Source: Lacticaseibacillus yichunensis
GTDB lineage: Bacteria; Bacillota; Bacilli; Lactobacillales; Lactobacillaceae
DNA length: 62,803 nt
Direction: 5' to 3'
Assembly: GCF_003946405.1 (NCBI RefSeq)
Contig: NZ_RHOG01000012.1
Location: 1 to 62,803, forward strand
Shown here piece by piece: positions 25,668 to 34,968 of the stretch (the stretch's first letter is position 1; every line of letters begins with the position of its first letter). The notes under the pieces were generated by a model that ran no database searches, was not told the DNA's origin, and worked only from the letters and a program-made list of their open reading frames with translations. The translations under genes and the position numbers were made by a program.

Positions 25668-26009
25668 ATGGCAAAATCAGTCACGATCAATGAACTGACA
25701 CCGGATGCGCAAAACGCGGCGGTTGAAAGCTTTGCAAAATTCTACTTAGATAAATTCTCTAATGAGGGACTTGATGTGATCGCCCAGATCGATGGCACCG
25801 GCCACATCGCCGACATCAACCAGTGGCTGATCGACAATCCGGCGCTGTCCTCTGAGGCGCGCATCGCGGGGCTCCTTGTTGCCCGCCATGACAATTTCGT
25901 TGAACTGCTTTCCGTCCTCAAGACGACCTTCAACGAATCCGGCATCCCAGACGTTTCCTGGAGCGACTGGTTCAAAGAACAAGAAACAAAGATTCCACAG
26001 GGCCGCTGA
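25668..26009 (+). CDS. Hypothetical protein, 113 residues
   Basis: This soluble, mixed alpha-helical protein begins MAKSVTINELTPDAQNAAVE. I do not recognise a family, and there is no signal peptide or membrane segment. The start ATG follows AAAGGATGGCTGAACT and a strong terminator follows the gene, which support it as a real single-gene unit. Confidence 0.65.
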   Translation: MAKSVTINELTPDAQNAAVESFAKFYLDKFSNEGLDVIAQIDGTGHIADINQWLIDNPALSSEARIAGLLVARHDNFVELLSVLKTTFNESGIPDVSWSDWFKEQETKIPQGR

Positions 26010-26014
26010 GCCCG

Positions 26015-26050
26015 AGGCGACTGGCTGCGTTAGCTGGTCGCCTTTTTATT
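26015..26050 (+). terminator. Intrinsic terminator
   Basis: AGGCGAC and GTCGCCT flank an inner stem and are followed by TTTTTATTTT. Confidence 0.85.
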
Positions 26051-26205
26051 TTGCGCGTGCTTTGAATTCGCTTCGTGATGGTAACACCTGCTGGCGGAAA
26101 TCGTCAAAGATTAGGATCGGGTCAGCCAAAACAGGCCGAACCTCAACGCTTTACACGCTTCAACAATTAGGCGAAAATAAGTTGTACGCAAAGGAGGATG
26201 GCGCT

Positions 26206-27015
26206 TTGGACAACTATCTGATCGTCAGCGATATCGATGGGACGCTGGCCGTTGATCATAAACACGTGACGCCGCGGGTGCGCCGCGTGCTCAACGAACT
26301 GATGGCCGCGGGCAACGATTTTTATGTGGCAAGCGGGCGCATGTACAATCTCGCCGAACAAATGGCGGCCGAAGTGGGACCCCAAGCGAAAGTCATCGCG
26401 TCAAACGGCGCCGTCTATGAAGTGGCCGGCCGGCGCGTCCATCATTTGCTGGGCGAGGCGGCCCTGACTGCGGCGGAGCGGGCGACCGCTGCCGAAGCGC
26501 TGAACGCCGTGTTTTTCAGCGATAGCCACGTCTATTACACGCGCACGCCGCCAGCCGCCTTGGAAGCCGCGCTGGCAATGTTTGTCACCGATGATGCGCC
26601 GATCGAAGTGGAGCAGCTTTTCGACGAGGCGGGCTTGTTGAAAAAAGCGGACGCGATCACCAACGGCCTGGTCCTCAGCATGAACGACGCAGGGGCCTTG
26701 CAGCGGGCGCATGACGCCTTGACCGCCAGCGCGCTACTGCACGTGTCTGCGTCGGATCCCACCAACATCGAGCTCATTCCCCACAACGTCGACAAGGCCC
26801 ACGCGGTTGCGGAGCTTCAGGCCGCAACCGGCATCCCGGCCAGTCGCACGATCGCGTTTGGCGATGGCCTCAACGACATGGGGATGCTCGCCCAAGCCGG
26901 CATCAGCGTCGCAATGGGCAACGCGGTGCCGGAAGTCAAACAAGCCGCCCGCTACGAGACCCTGGCCAACACGGAAGATGGCGTCGCGGTCTTTTTGGAA
27001 AATTGGTTCGCGTGA
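26206..27015 (+). CDS. HAD-superfamily Cof-type phosphatase
   Basis: The protein has 269 residues and starts with TTG at 26206, 8 bp behind AAAGGAGG. Motif I is VSDIDGTLAVD and motif IV is AFGDGLNDMGMLAQAG. It belongs to the same family as the protein at 21772-22587 but is clearly diverged. The substrate is unknown. The last 30 bp of the gene are nearly duplicated just downstream (27023-27054). Confidence 0.9.
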   Translation: MDNYLIVSDIDGTLAVDHKHVTPRVRRVLNELMAAGNDFYVASGRMYNLAEQMAAEVGPQAKVIASNGAVYEVAGRRVHHLLGEAALTAAERATAAEALNAVFFSDSHVYYTRTPPAALEAALAMFVTDDAPIEVEQLFDEAGLLKKADAITNGLVLSMNDAGALQRAHDALTASALLHVSASDPTNIELIPHNVDKAHAVAELQAATGIPASRTIAFGDGLNDMGMLAQAGISVAMGNAVPEVKQAARYETLANTEDGVAVFLENWFA

Positions 27016-27054
27016 TCACCATGCGGTCTTTTTGGAAAAATGATTCGCGTGATC
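26986..27054 (+). repeat. Duplicated 32-bp gene end
   Basis: The segment 26986-27017, which covers the last codons and stop of the HAD gene, is repeated at 27023-27054 with two substitutions. Both copies contain GCGGTCTTTTTGGAAAA and TTCGCGTGATC. It looks like a local slippage duplication. Confidence 0.8.
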
Positions 27055-27140
27055 GCCCCAGCGGCGCAACATGAAGGCTTCTGCACACTATTTTCCCAAG
27101 AGTCGTGCTACGCTTGAGTGAGACAAAAGGAGGATTCGCC

Positions 27141-28133
27141 ATGTATTCTGCAAAAAGTGATCGTTATGACCAGCTGCCGGTGCGTCATGCCGGCAAGTCT
27201 GGGTTGGTACTGCCTGTCGTGTCGCTCGGCCTGTGGCAACATTTCGGGTCCGCCGATCCACTGGCGGCGCGCCGGCAAGTGATTCTGTCCGCGTTTGACC
27301 ACGGCGTCTTCCACTTCGATGTGGCCAATCATTATGGCGACGGGGATTTCGGCTCCAGTGAAAGCCTGCTCGGCCAAATTTTGCACAACGAACTCGCGCC
27401 TTATCGCGACGAATTGGTGATCTCAACGAAGGTCGGCTACGAGATCCATCCCGGCCCATTCGGCACTGGCACCTCGCGCAAGGCGGTGCTTCAGGGCATC
27501 GACGACTCGCTGCGCCGGCTGCAGTTGGATTACGTCGACCTGTTTTACGCCCACCGGTTCGATGACACCGTCGACCTGGCGGAAACCGTCCGCGCGCTGG
27601 ATGACGTCGTGCGGCAGGGCAAGGCGCTTTACATCGGCATCTCCAACTTCCAGACGCCGCAAGCGCAGGAAGCCATCAAGCTCTTCCGCGAGCTGGGCAC
27701 GCCGTTTGTCGTTGACCAGATGAGTTATAACTTATTTAATCGCGGCGTTGAGACCAGCGGCTTGCTGGACCTGTTGCGCAAGACCGGGGACGGGCTGGTC
27801 GCGTATGGGCCGCTGTCGGAGGGCCTGCTGTCGGATCGCTATCTCGGCGGCATTCCGGCGTCGTTCAAGATTCACCCGACCAACGAGGCGACTTTTGCAG
27901 GGGGCCGCGAAGCCGTCGTCAAGCAGCTCAACGCGCTCAACGAGCTGGCGAAAAATCGTGACCAGACGCTGGCCCAAATGGCGCTCGCCTGGCTCCTTCA
28001 TGATCCGGTCGTCACGTCCGTCATCATTGGCACCACTTCGGTCGAGCATCTTGTCGACAACTTGGATGCGGCCAAGCACCTGACCTTTACAGCGGATGAA
28101 CTGGCCGCGATCGACCAGATCATCGGGTCATGA
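27141..28133 (+). CDS. Aldo/keto reductase
   Basis: The protein has 330 residues and is of the YghZ/Kv-beta-like branch. It contains FDVANHYGDGDFGSSE with the catalytic tyrosine, the family DLFYAHRFD segment, and the NADPH-binding end SVIIGTTSVEHLVDNL. It reduces small aldehydes or sugars with NADPH; the substrate is unknown. ATG at 27141 follows AAAGGAGGATTCGCC. Confidence 0.92.
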   Translation: MYSAKSDRYDQLPVRHAGKSGLVLPVVSLGLWQHFGSADPLAARRQVILSAFDHGVFHFDVANHYGDGDFGSSESLLGQILHNELAPYRDELVISTKVGYEIHPGPFGTGTSRKAVLQGIDDSLRRLQLDYVDLFYAHRFDDTVDLAETVRALDDVVRQGKALYIGISNFQTPQAQEAIKLFRELGTPFVVDQMSYNLFNRGVETSGLLDLLRKTGDGLVAYGPLSEGLLSDRYLGGIPASFKIHPTNEATFAGGREAVVKQLNALNELAKNRDQTLAQMALAWLLHDPVVTSVIIGTTSVEHLVDNLDAAKHLTFTADELAAIDQIIGS

Positions 28134-28159
28134 TCGCCGTTTTGCTCAAATAACGGGTT

Positions 28160-28205
28160 GTCCGACTGCGTGATTTTGATGCTCACGAAAATCGGACGCC
28201 GTTTT
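28160..28205 (+). terminator. Probable terminator of aldo/keto reductase gene
   Basis: GTCCGA and TCGGAC enclose CGTGA/TCACG, followed by GCCGTTTTCT. Confidence 0.55.
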
Positions 28206-28274
28206 CTCCCAACGGGCGCGCGGCCCCGCCGTGACGTCAGAGTTGCCCCATATACAATAGAATAAACACGTCAT

Positions 28275-28306
28275 GAACTGTCAGCCAACGCTGGCAGTTT
28301 TTTTGA
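28275..28306 (+). terminator. Strong terminator upstream of the pilus operon
   Basis: AACTGTCAGC and GCTGGCAGTT pair around CAAC and are followed by seven T. It insulates the pilus operon from upstream transcription. Confidence 0.85.
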
Positions 28307-28498
28307 TTCGAAAAATATTTTTGTCAATAACGGGGTTTATTATTTATTTTCGGCATTCCGACCTGTTACGATTTATTTATGGCAAAAGTTATCGCTTCCA
28401 TAACAAGAATGGAGGGATGATATTTGAACCGGTTGCGAGATCCTTGTGCCTGTGTGTGAGTTGATGTGTTTTTTTACAATCAAGTTAGGGGGAAGCAA
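28307..28498 (+). promoter_or_regulatory. Upstream region of the pilus operon
   Basis: TTGTCA (28321-28326) and TTATTT (28344-28349), 17 bp apart, are a possible promoter. A hairpin GTTAT/ATAAC lies at 28388-28403. GGAGGG (28411-28416) then precedes a possible leader ORF of 11 codons starting with TTG at 28424 (MNRLRDPCACV, ending 28459). The region is strikingly AT-rich. Confidence 0.4.
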
Positions 28499-31400
28499 AT
28501 GACGAAGAAGATCGTCCATGGCGTCATGGTCCTGATCTTGCTGTTGGTGCAGCTGCAAAGCCTTGTGACTGCCCGCGTTGCGCAAGCTTCGAGCGGGTCG
28601 AGCACAGTTTCGCAGAGCATCATCGCAAATGATGATCTCTCCATGACCGTCGATGGCGTGACCTCTGGTGAGACTATCGAATGGACTGTCACGTATGAGA
28701 AAAAGGCGGCCGGTTATGACCGGGCGCTCAAACTCCGTGTCAGCGCAAACGAGAATTTCGATACCCAGTTGACGCCGATCGGCCAAACAGCTTTCCACCG
28801 CATGCAGGCTCAGGGCGATGACCCTGACCAGCAGTGGTGGATCGAAAAAGAATATGCGCAAAGTGGCAACGGGACTGTGAAATTCACCACACCACGCGCG
28901 CAAAACACGGTGTATGTTGCGGCTCAATTGAGCCAGACCACCGATGACGGGAACACCGATGTCCTCACCGGTGTCGACGCCGCCGCCCACAAAGTAACAC
29001 TGGATACCAGTGTTGTGGACGTGCCGGCTGAAGAAGTTGACGTGCCAGCAACTGAAGAAGAAGCTGCTGTAACGGAAACTGCCCCGGAAGCCAATCCATC
29101 ACAGACAGATACGACTGACCAGACCGCGACTACCCCCGCAGCGTCTGAAGAGGAAAGTAGTCTGAAAGTCGATGAATCACATCAGATCACCTCGTTTCTG
29201 AGCTGGAGCGGTTTGAGTCGTGTGTCGGGATCCGCCTCAACAAACGATCCGTTTACCTACACAAGTGTGGGTAATGATAGTCGGTATCCTTCCCACGGAA
29301 CGTCTATCAGTGATGATTCGACCTACGTTAACTATAACTACGGTCTGAAGAATCCGGAACGGTATGCTGAAGTGTCTCCGACCACAGACGTCACCCTCAA
29401 TATGGATACGGGTTATCACAAGTATACCGATGGCGATATGACCGTTGGGTATACGAAGAAAACAGTCTCTGCCACCGACGATCTGGATACATTCAAGGTT
29501 CAGCTCGATATGATCGGTGAACAGATTCAGCCCGTTCCGAAAGTTGATATCGTCATGGTTCTTGATCACTCCAACAGTATGACCTTCAAGGATGATGAGG
29601 ATGACAGAGGGAACGCGATTGGTGATACTCGCTGGCAAAAGTTGGTCAAGGCTGTCGATACATTCGCAGACAGTGTACTGGGCACCAACAATAATGTCCA
29701 GATGGGTATGGTTTCTTTTGCTGAGGTAGACAGTCGCTCCTATGCCGAAATTGGGTCTTTTACCAGTCTCAATAACAATGGGAAATTTACTGGTTTTACA
29801 ACGGATGCGGCCACATTTAAAAATCATCGATTGCTTGACGCCCCTGCATATGCAAATACCCCGACATTTTTAGGTGTTGACGCCGGGCTTCATCTTCTAT
29901 CTAACGAAGATATGGGCGCAAGAGACGATGCACGTAAGGTGTTGATCACCGTGACAGATGGCGAGCCAAATCGACAGGCTTCATCCAGCTATTACGGTAG
30001 TTACAACAACTTGAACTCTCTGACAGCTTCTTTCTTAAATACTAATAAGGTTTCGCAAAGCATCTCGCAGAATGGATATGCTCGTAAATATACTGCTGCC
30101 ACGACTCAGGTATCGACCACGAGTACGGTGACAGGAACCGTCAATTTCATTAATAGTCGTCTAGACCAATTTACCAATGTCTCCTCTTGGGCTATCGGTC
30201 TTTACACCAATACAGATGCAGACAAGGTGCTGGACGCACTTGGACCTGAAAAGCAAAATTTCAAGGCAGAACAGGTCCATGAATTGGAAGAAGCGCTGCA
30301 TCTCATTTCTGCCCCGTTCATGAAGACTATTTGTGATGCGACTGTTGTTGATCCTATGAGTGATTATGTAACGCTACAGACGGGTTCAGTGCGTTCTTAC
30401 CGGTTGACGGTTGGTGATACTGGAATTCCGCTCCAGCAAACGATCACTCAGTCAGATAATGATTATGCGGCGCAGATCAATGTTCAGACCTCGAGTAACC
30501 AGATCAACCTTAGCAACGTCTGGCTTGGTCGGAATAATGGCACCCTTCAAGGATACCGTATTACCTATGAAGTGAAGCTGAAGAGCGAATATCAGGATGG
30601 GCTCTTCTATCCGACCAACAAATCGACCTATCTGACGAACAACGCGGAGGATACTGCTGACCATCTACACTTTGCTGTTCCGTCTGTTCGACTTAAATCA
30701 GAACGTGATCTGGTTGTGAAGAAAGACTGGATAAATGATGACGAGAACGCCAACGGGCTTCGTCAAGACGTGAAGATGGTTCTTCAACGAAAGAACGCAA
30801 GTGGTTGGGAAAATGTCAAATCGGAGACGCTCTCTACTTCGAATAATTGGACACACACCTTCACAAACTTACCGAGGTATGAAGATGGCAAGTTGATCGA
30901 GTATCAAGTTGTTGAAAAAGTTGTGATCGATGGTGTCGAGAAAGATCGCGTGCCAGGTTATTACGCGCCAACATACTCAACGAGGACTGAAGACGGGGTT
31001 GTAACCTGGATTGTGAAAAATGAGTTGAAAACTATCGACTTTGGTTTCACCAAATATCGAGTAGACACTAATACCACGTGGAGTGGAATTCGCTTCACGC
31101 TGATCAGTCAAAGCAATCCTCAAATAGAAAAAAACGCATACTCTTTGGATAAGGGACGTGTCGATTTCTCGGGTCTTTCGGCGGGTATTTATACCTTGAT
31201 CGAAGAGGCCCCAACCGGGATCAAGCCTGTGGCCCACACTGTATTCGTGACAGACACCGAAGACGGCTTGTCAGTCACTAGCACACTTGGCCCAGACAAC
31301 CAATTCATCAATGAATTTAAGAACTACGAGCTGACGTTCATCAAGACGGATTCCGAAACGGGTGCAGCCCTTGAAGGCGCTAAGTTTGCCCTCAAACAAG

Positions 31401-31807
31401 ATGGCGATACTTTGGAAGAAACTGCTACTGGTTCAGATGGTAAGATCGTTTTCACGCACGAACTTGCCCCTGGTGACTATGTGCTTGAAGAAACCGAAGT
31501 GCCAGCTGGCTATCTCCAGCTTGACGAAGACATCCACTTCACAGTTAACAATAATGGCACCGTCACGCTGACGGCATACACCGGTAGCGACAGTGCAGAT
31601 GTTAAGGTAAAGCTTGGATATACAATGCAAGGTGGCGATACCTTGAATAAAGTGACCATCACGGCAAGCAACATTCCAGAACGCGAAATCTTGCCACGTA
31701 CTGGCGGACCTGGTATCTGGGGCTACATCGCTTTGGCCACCTCGCTGGTATTCCTGGCAGGTGGGCTGATGGTCCACAACCGCAAATCTGTGAAGGAGGG
31801 GCAGTAA
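28499..31807 (+). CDS. spaC: Pilus tip protein, SpaC-like, VWA domain, LPXTG-anchored
   Basis: The protein has 1102 residues. In order it has a signal peptide (about 1-33), an N-terminal domain with an acidic Thr/Glu-rich linker (about 180-240), a von Willebrand A domain (about 344-640) with the metal site DHSNS in IVMVLDHSNSM, two Cna-B/SpaA-type domains (near 734 and 944, the second with an E-box-like VLEETEVPAGY), and the sorting signal LPRTGG followed by a membrane helix and charged tail. This matches the adhesive tip pilin of SpaCBA pili that binds mucus or collagen. ATG at 28499 follows TAGGGGGAAG. The next gene starts 1 bp after the stop. Codon usage is more AT-rich than in neighbouring housekeeping genes. 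Confidence 0.9.
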   Translation: MTKKIVHGVMVLILLLVQLQSLVTARVAQASSGSSTVSQSIIANDDLSMTVDGVTSGETIEWTVTYEKKAAGYDRALKLRVSANENFDTQLTPIGQTAFHRMQAQGDDPDQQWWIEKEYAQSGNGTVKFTTPRAQNTVYVAAQLSQTTDDGNTDVLTGVDAAAHKVTLDTSVVDVPAEEVDVPATEEEAAVTETAPEANPSQTDTTDQTATTPAASEEESSLKVDESHQITSFLSWSGLSRVSGSASTNDPFTYTSVGNDSRYPSHGTSISDDSTYVNYNYGLKNPERYAEVSPTTDVTLNMDTGYHKYTDGDMTVGYTKKTVSATDDLDTFKVQLDMIGEQIQPVPKVDIVMVLDHSNSMTFKDDEDDRGNAIGDTRWQKLVKAVDTFADSVLGTNNNVQMGMVSFAEVDSRSYAEIGSFTSLNNNGKFTGFTTDAATFKNHRLLDAPAYANTPTFLGVDAGLHLLSNEDMGARDDARKVLITVTDGEPNRQASSSYYGSYNNLNSLTASFLNTNKVSQSISQNGYARKYTAATTQVSTTSTVTGTVNFINSRLDQFTNVSSWAIGLYTNTDADKVLDALGPEKQNFKAEQVHELEEALHLISAPFMKTICDATVVDPMSDYVTLQTGSVRSYRLTVGDTGIPLQQTITQSDNDYAAQINVQTSSNQINLSNVWLGRNNGTLQGYRITYEVKLKSEYQDGLFYPTNKSTYLTNNAEDTADHLHFAVPSVRLKSERDLVVKKDWINDDENANGLRQDVKMVLQRKNASGWENVKSETLSTSNNWTHTFTNLPRYEDGKLIEYQVVEKVVIDGVEKDRVPGYYAPTYSTRTEDGVVTWIVKNELKTIDFGFTKYRVDTNTTWSGIRFTLISQSNPQIEKNAYSLDKGRVDFSGLSAGIYTLIEEAPTGIKPVAHTVFVTDTEDGLSVTSTLGPDNQFINEFKNYELTFIKTDSETGAALEGAKFALKQDGDTLEETATGSDGKIVFTHELAPGDYVLEETEVPAGYLQLDEDIHFTVNNNGTVTLTAYTGSDSADVKVKLGYTMQGGDTLNKVTITASNIPEREILPRTGGPGIWGYIALATSLVFLAGGLMVHNRKSVKEGQ

Positions 31808-31808
31808 C

Positions 31809-33107
31809 ATGAAAAAGAAGTGGCTTTTATTTCTCGCCGCGGCCTTAATGGCATTGCCTTTCCTTGGAAAAGCGGCAACTGTTCAGGCAGCACCAGCTTC
31901 TAGTGATGACATCCAAGTTGTGCTTCACAAACGTGTTTTCCGTGAAGCGCGAATTGTCGATGAACAGAATCCTTGGAGTTATGAAAACGATGGGCTTGCG
32001 AAAGAAAATGACCCGCTTTCGTTTGGGTTGAACGGCGCGAACTTTGTCGTTTATGACCTAAGCGACCGCTTGGCGGAAGATCTTGAAGCCGCAAAGGGGA
32101 CGGGTAAATCACAAGCCGATGTGAAAGCCGAGTTAGTGGACGAATTCCGTAAACTCGGTCGCCGCCAATCGCTGGAATACGCTGCGGACAATAATCTCCG
32201 CAATGTGACCCCGACTGGCTCCGGCAAGACTGGCTATGACTCGGAACTGGACGAAAACGGGATCGCGCGGTTTGACCTGCCGACCTATACCAGCGACGGC
32301 CAAATGGCAGCTTACTTGCTTTTGGAAACGCACGTTGATAAAGACACCTTGCTCAACGTGGATATGTACAAGCGGGCACTGCCGATCGTGGTGATCACCC
32401 CGTTTGCTAATCCAAGTGACCAGACCAAGTTGCTCGATACCATTCACGTTTATAGCAAAAACATCGGTTACGTTCGAGATCCGTACTTCTTCAAGTATGG
32501 GAAAAACGCTGATGGCACCGAAGTTCCGCTGCAAGGCGCAACCTTTGCCATCACCCGTTACGAAAATGGTCAGAAGCTCTATCTGTCCATGAGCCCCGTA
32601 ACTGACTTGCGTAACGAATGGATCACCTCTTCTGACCCACTGAACGACTCTCGTGTCGATAAGTTCGTTTCTGACGAACGCGGCCTTGTCGATTCAGGAC
32701 AGCGCTTCCTGCCTAGTGGGACTTTCTACTTCGAAGAATTGACGTCTGTTTCAGGTTATATCAATGACCTGACGCCGACCTCAGTGAAGATCGAGATTCC
32801 AGAAGAATGGTATGACGAAAATGGTAACTTCAACTATGTAACCATCAACGGCCAGAACCTGTTGGAAGCAGAATCCGGGATCGTTCCGGAAGAAGCAATT
32901 GCGCTGGCAATGCCGCGTATCTACAACAGTCAGGCTTCAACAACGACAGCCGCCACCCCGACAACGCCATCCAAGCCGAGTCAAAGTGGCATGCTACCAA
33001 GCATGAGCGATGCTCAGGCGTGGCTCTTGGCAATCATCGGGCTTGTTGTGATGGTTGGCTCCTGGTTCATTATTCGCCGTCGTATACAAAACAAGGCTAT
33101 TAATTAA
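31809..33107 (+). CDS. spaB: Basal/minor pilin, SpaB-like, with unusual sorting motif
   Basis: The protein has 432 residues. It has a signal peptide (about 1-27), a prealbumin-like pilin fold with FYFEELTSVSGY as the E-box, and a C-terminal hydrophobic helix with a basic tail. Two anomalies: the pilin-motif position reads HVYSKN rather than YPKN, and the sorting signal reads LPSMSD rather than LPXTG. The fold and place between tip and backbone genes fit the basal pilin that joins the pilus to the wall. How sortase recognises LPSMS is unclear. ATG follows GTGAAGGAGGGGC. Confidence 0.83.
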   Translation: MKKKWLLFLAAALMALPFLGKAATVQAAPASSDDIQVVLHKRVFREARIVDEQNPWSYENDGLAKENDPLSFGLNGANFVVYDLSDRLAEDLEAAKGTGKSQADVKAELVDEFRKLGRRQSLEYAADNNLRNVTPTGSGKTGYDSELDENGIARFDLPTYTSDGQMAAYLLLETHVDKDTLLNVDMYKRALPIVVITPFANPSDQTKLLDTIHVYSKNIGYVRDPYFFKYGKNADGTEVPLQGATFAITRYENGQKLYLSMSPVTDLRNEWITSSDPLNDSRVDKFVSDERGLVDSGQRFLPSGTFYFEELTSVSGYINDLTPTSVKIEIPEEWYDENGNFNYVTINGQNLLEAESGIVPEEAIALAMPRIYNSQASTTTAATPTTPSKPSQSGMLPSMSDAQAWLLAIIGLVVMVGSWFIIRRRIQNKAIN

Positions 33108-33140
33108 GCCGACACTCACTCTTTATGGGGAACTTAATCA

Positions 33141-34892
33141 ATGAAATCAGCAACCTTTACCAAACTTACCCGCACCGCTTTGGCCGGAATGATGGCCTGC
33201 TCAATGGCACTGACCGCGGTTGCCGCAACGGCTTCAACTGGCGGCGTGATCGTGCGTGCAGCGGAGAACAAAACATCTACGAAAACAACTTTTGAGCTCC
33301 GTAAGAAAGCTATCTATGACAATACCACTGAACAAAACACCGGTAGTAGCATCTCCGAGTTCGAGGCGCTGGAATCGCTTGGCGGTGTGACATTCACGCC
33401 ATACAATGTGACACAGTGGGTTCAAGACAATACATCCGACTTTGACTCCGCCGAGGATGCAGTCGACTACCTGATCGACCATTGGAACGAGTTGAAGAAC
33501 TCTTTCGTAGCGCTACCTTCCGATATTACCGAAGAAGGTACGGGTATTGCGAGCTTCGAACTACCAACTCGGACGACGCTCACCAATGGCAAGTCCCGTT
33601 ATAGCATTTATCTGTTTGAAGAAACAGCAAGTGCACATGATGGAAGCTTCATGCGGGCTGCCCCTATGGTCGTTGGGATGTCCTCAGAATTGGAAGGCCT
33701 CGACAAAGTGATTCTCTATCCAAAGAACGTTGGCCTACAAAAAGATCTCTATATTGATAACACAATCATGGATGACTTCGATGTTTACAGCTTCGAAGTA
33801 GGTCAGGAATTGACCTATAAGTCGACCATGACAGTTCCAGAGAACATCCTGCAGACATACATTGGCGAAGATGAGAAGGAACATTACACCTATCAGTATC
33901 TGAGCTTCCTCGATGTGATGACCGAATCTGGTACTGATTTCGGGGCGGTGACGTCGATTATGACTAACGACGCGACACCAATTGATCTGTTAGATGAGTT
34001 CAATGAGTTCGGCAGTGCAATCACCTCAAATGACAACGGATGGGCCTCGTCCCTTGCCACAGTCCCTGGGTTCACCGGTGAAGCCAACGCTGGGTTCTAC
34101 TACAACTTTAAGTTGGGTGACAACCAGTTGGACGAAGAGACCCAAGAACTTCTCGAAAAGATGGCTGGCAAGACCTTGACCTTCACATATAAGGTTACGC
34201 TCAATGAATCGGCGTTCGAACATCTGGACATCGGGAACAACTTCTACGTGAAATACCACGATGGTCAAAGCGACTTCACGGTGAGTGACGGTGCACCGGT
34301 GGTGGAAACTTCAGGCCACGATTTCACTAAGATTAGCAGTGCTGACGCTAAGGTGACTTTGGCAGGTGCGGAATTTGTTCTGAGTCGCAATATCGACGGG
34401 ACAACCGAATACGCGAAGTTTAACTACGATGTCTCGGCACCGGCAGACGGGGTATATGCGCCATCCAGCATCACTTGGTACAAGCTCGGAGTCGGTGAGA
34501 CGCTTACGACTGCGCAAGGTAATGGTGATGTCTCGACATTCACGTCGAATGCTAGTGGCCTTGTCGGGTTCCGTGGCCTCGCAGCGGAAACGCTGGAAGA
34601 TGATGGGAACGGGGGCACTAAGAAGAATCCTATCAATTACACACTGACCGAAACGAAAGCTCCAGAAGGGTATGAGATCAGCGCCAATCCAAACACGCCT
34701 TTCACTGTTTCTCTGAGCGCTGTTGATATTCCAGGGACTACTATTCCTGGTGTAAAAACAGACAACATCACCAACACCCCTGACAAGTCCATTCTGCCTG
34801 TCACGGGTGCCAATGGGATCATTGGCTTCCTTGTCCTTGGGGCGGCTGCCATGGGTGGCGCGACCATTTACAACAAGAAGCGCAAGGCTTAA
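33141..34892 (+). CDS. spaA: Major pilus backbone protein, SpaA-like
   Basis: The protein has 583 residues. It has a signal peptide (about 1-35), a pilin motif VILYPKN with the lysine used for isopeptide linkage, an E-box YTLTETKAPEGYEI near residue 505, and the sorting signal ILPVTG followed by a membrane helix and KKRKA tail. This is the polymerising shaft subunit. It is the third gene of the operon, 33 bp after spaB; a hairpin with T run lies between it and the sortase gene. The ribosome binding site is only GGGG. Confidence 0.92.
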   Translation: MKSATFTKLTRTALAGMMACSMALTAVAATASTGGVIVRAAENKTSTKTTFELRKKAIYDNTTEQNTGSSISEFEALESLGGVTFTPYNVTQWVQDNTSDFDSAEDAVDYLIDHWNELKNSFVALPSDITEEGTGIASFELPTRTTLTNGKSRYSIYLFEETASAHDGSFMRAAPMVVGMSSELEGLDKVILYPKNVGLQKDLYIDNTIMDDFDVYSFEVGQELTYKSTMTVPENILQTYIGEDEKEHYTYQYLSFLDVMTESGTDFGAVTSIMTNDATPIDLLDEFNEFGSAITSNDNGWASSLATVPGFTGEANAGFYYNFKLGDNQLDEETQELLEKMAGKTLTFTYKVTLNESAFEHLDIGNNFYVKYHDGQSDFTVSDGAPVVETSGHDFTKISSADAKVTLAGAEFVLSRNIDGTTEYAKFNYDVSAPADGVYAPSSITWYKLGVGETLTTAQGNGDVSTFTSNASGLVGFRGLAAETLEDDGNGGTKKNPINYTLTETKAPEGYEISANPNTPFTVSLSAVDIPGTTIPGVKTDNITNTPDKSILPVTGANGIIGFLVLGAAAMGGATIYNKKRKA

Positions 34893-34925
34893 TCACCGCA
34901 AGATCCTAACTTTTGCTTCACGCCG

Positions 34926-34951
34926 AAACGGGCCACCGCGCCCGTTTTTGG
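34926..34951 (+). terminator. Terminator or attenuator between spaA and srtC
   Basis: AAACGGGC and GCCCGTTT pair around a short loop with T run GTTTTTGG. It would let the three pilins be made in excess over the sortase. Confidence 0.7.
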
Positions 34952-34968
34952 CGTAGAAAGGAGATCGT

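Noticed and set aside
28499-28990. Long minus-strand ORFs opposite the tip pilin and many other genes
   Set aside because: High GC at third positions keeps opposite frames open; these ORFs lack ribosome binding sites and family motifs.
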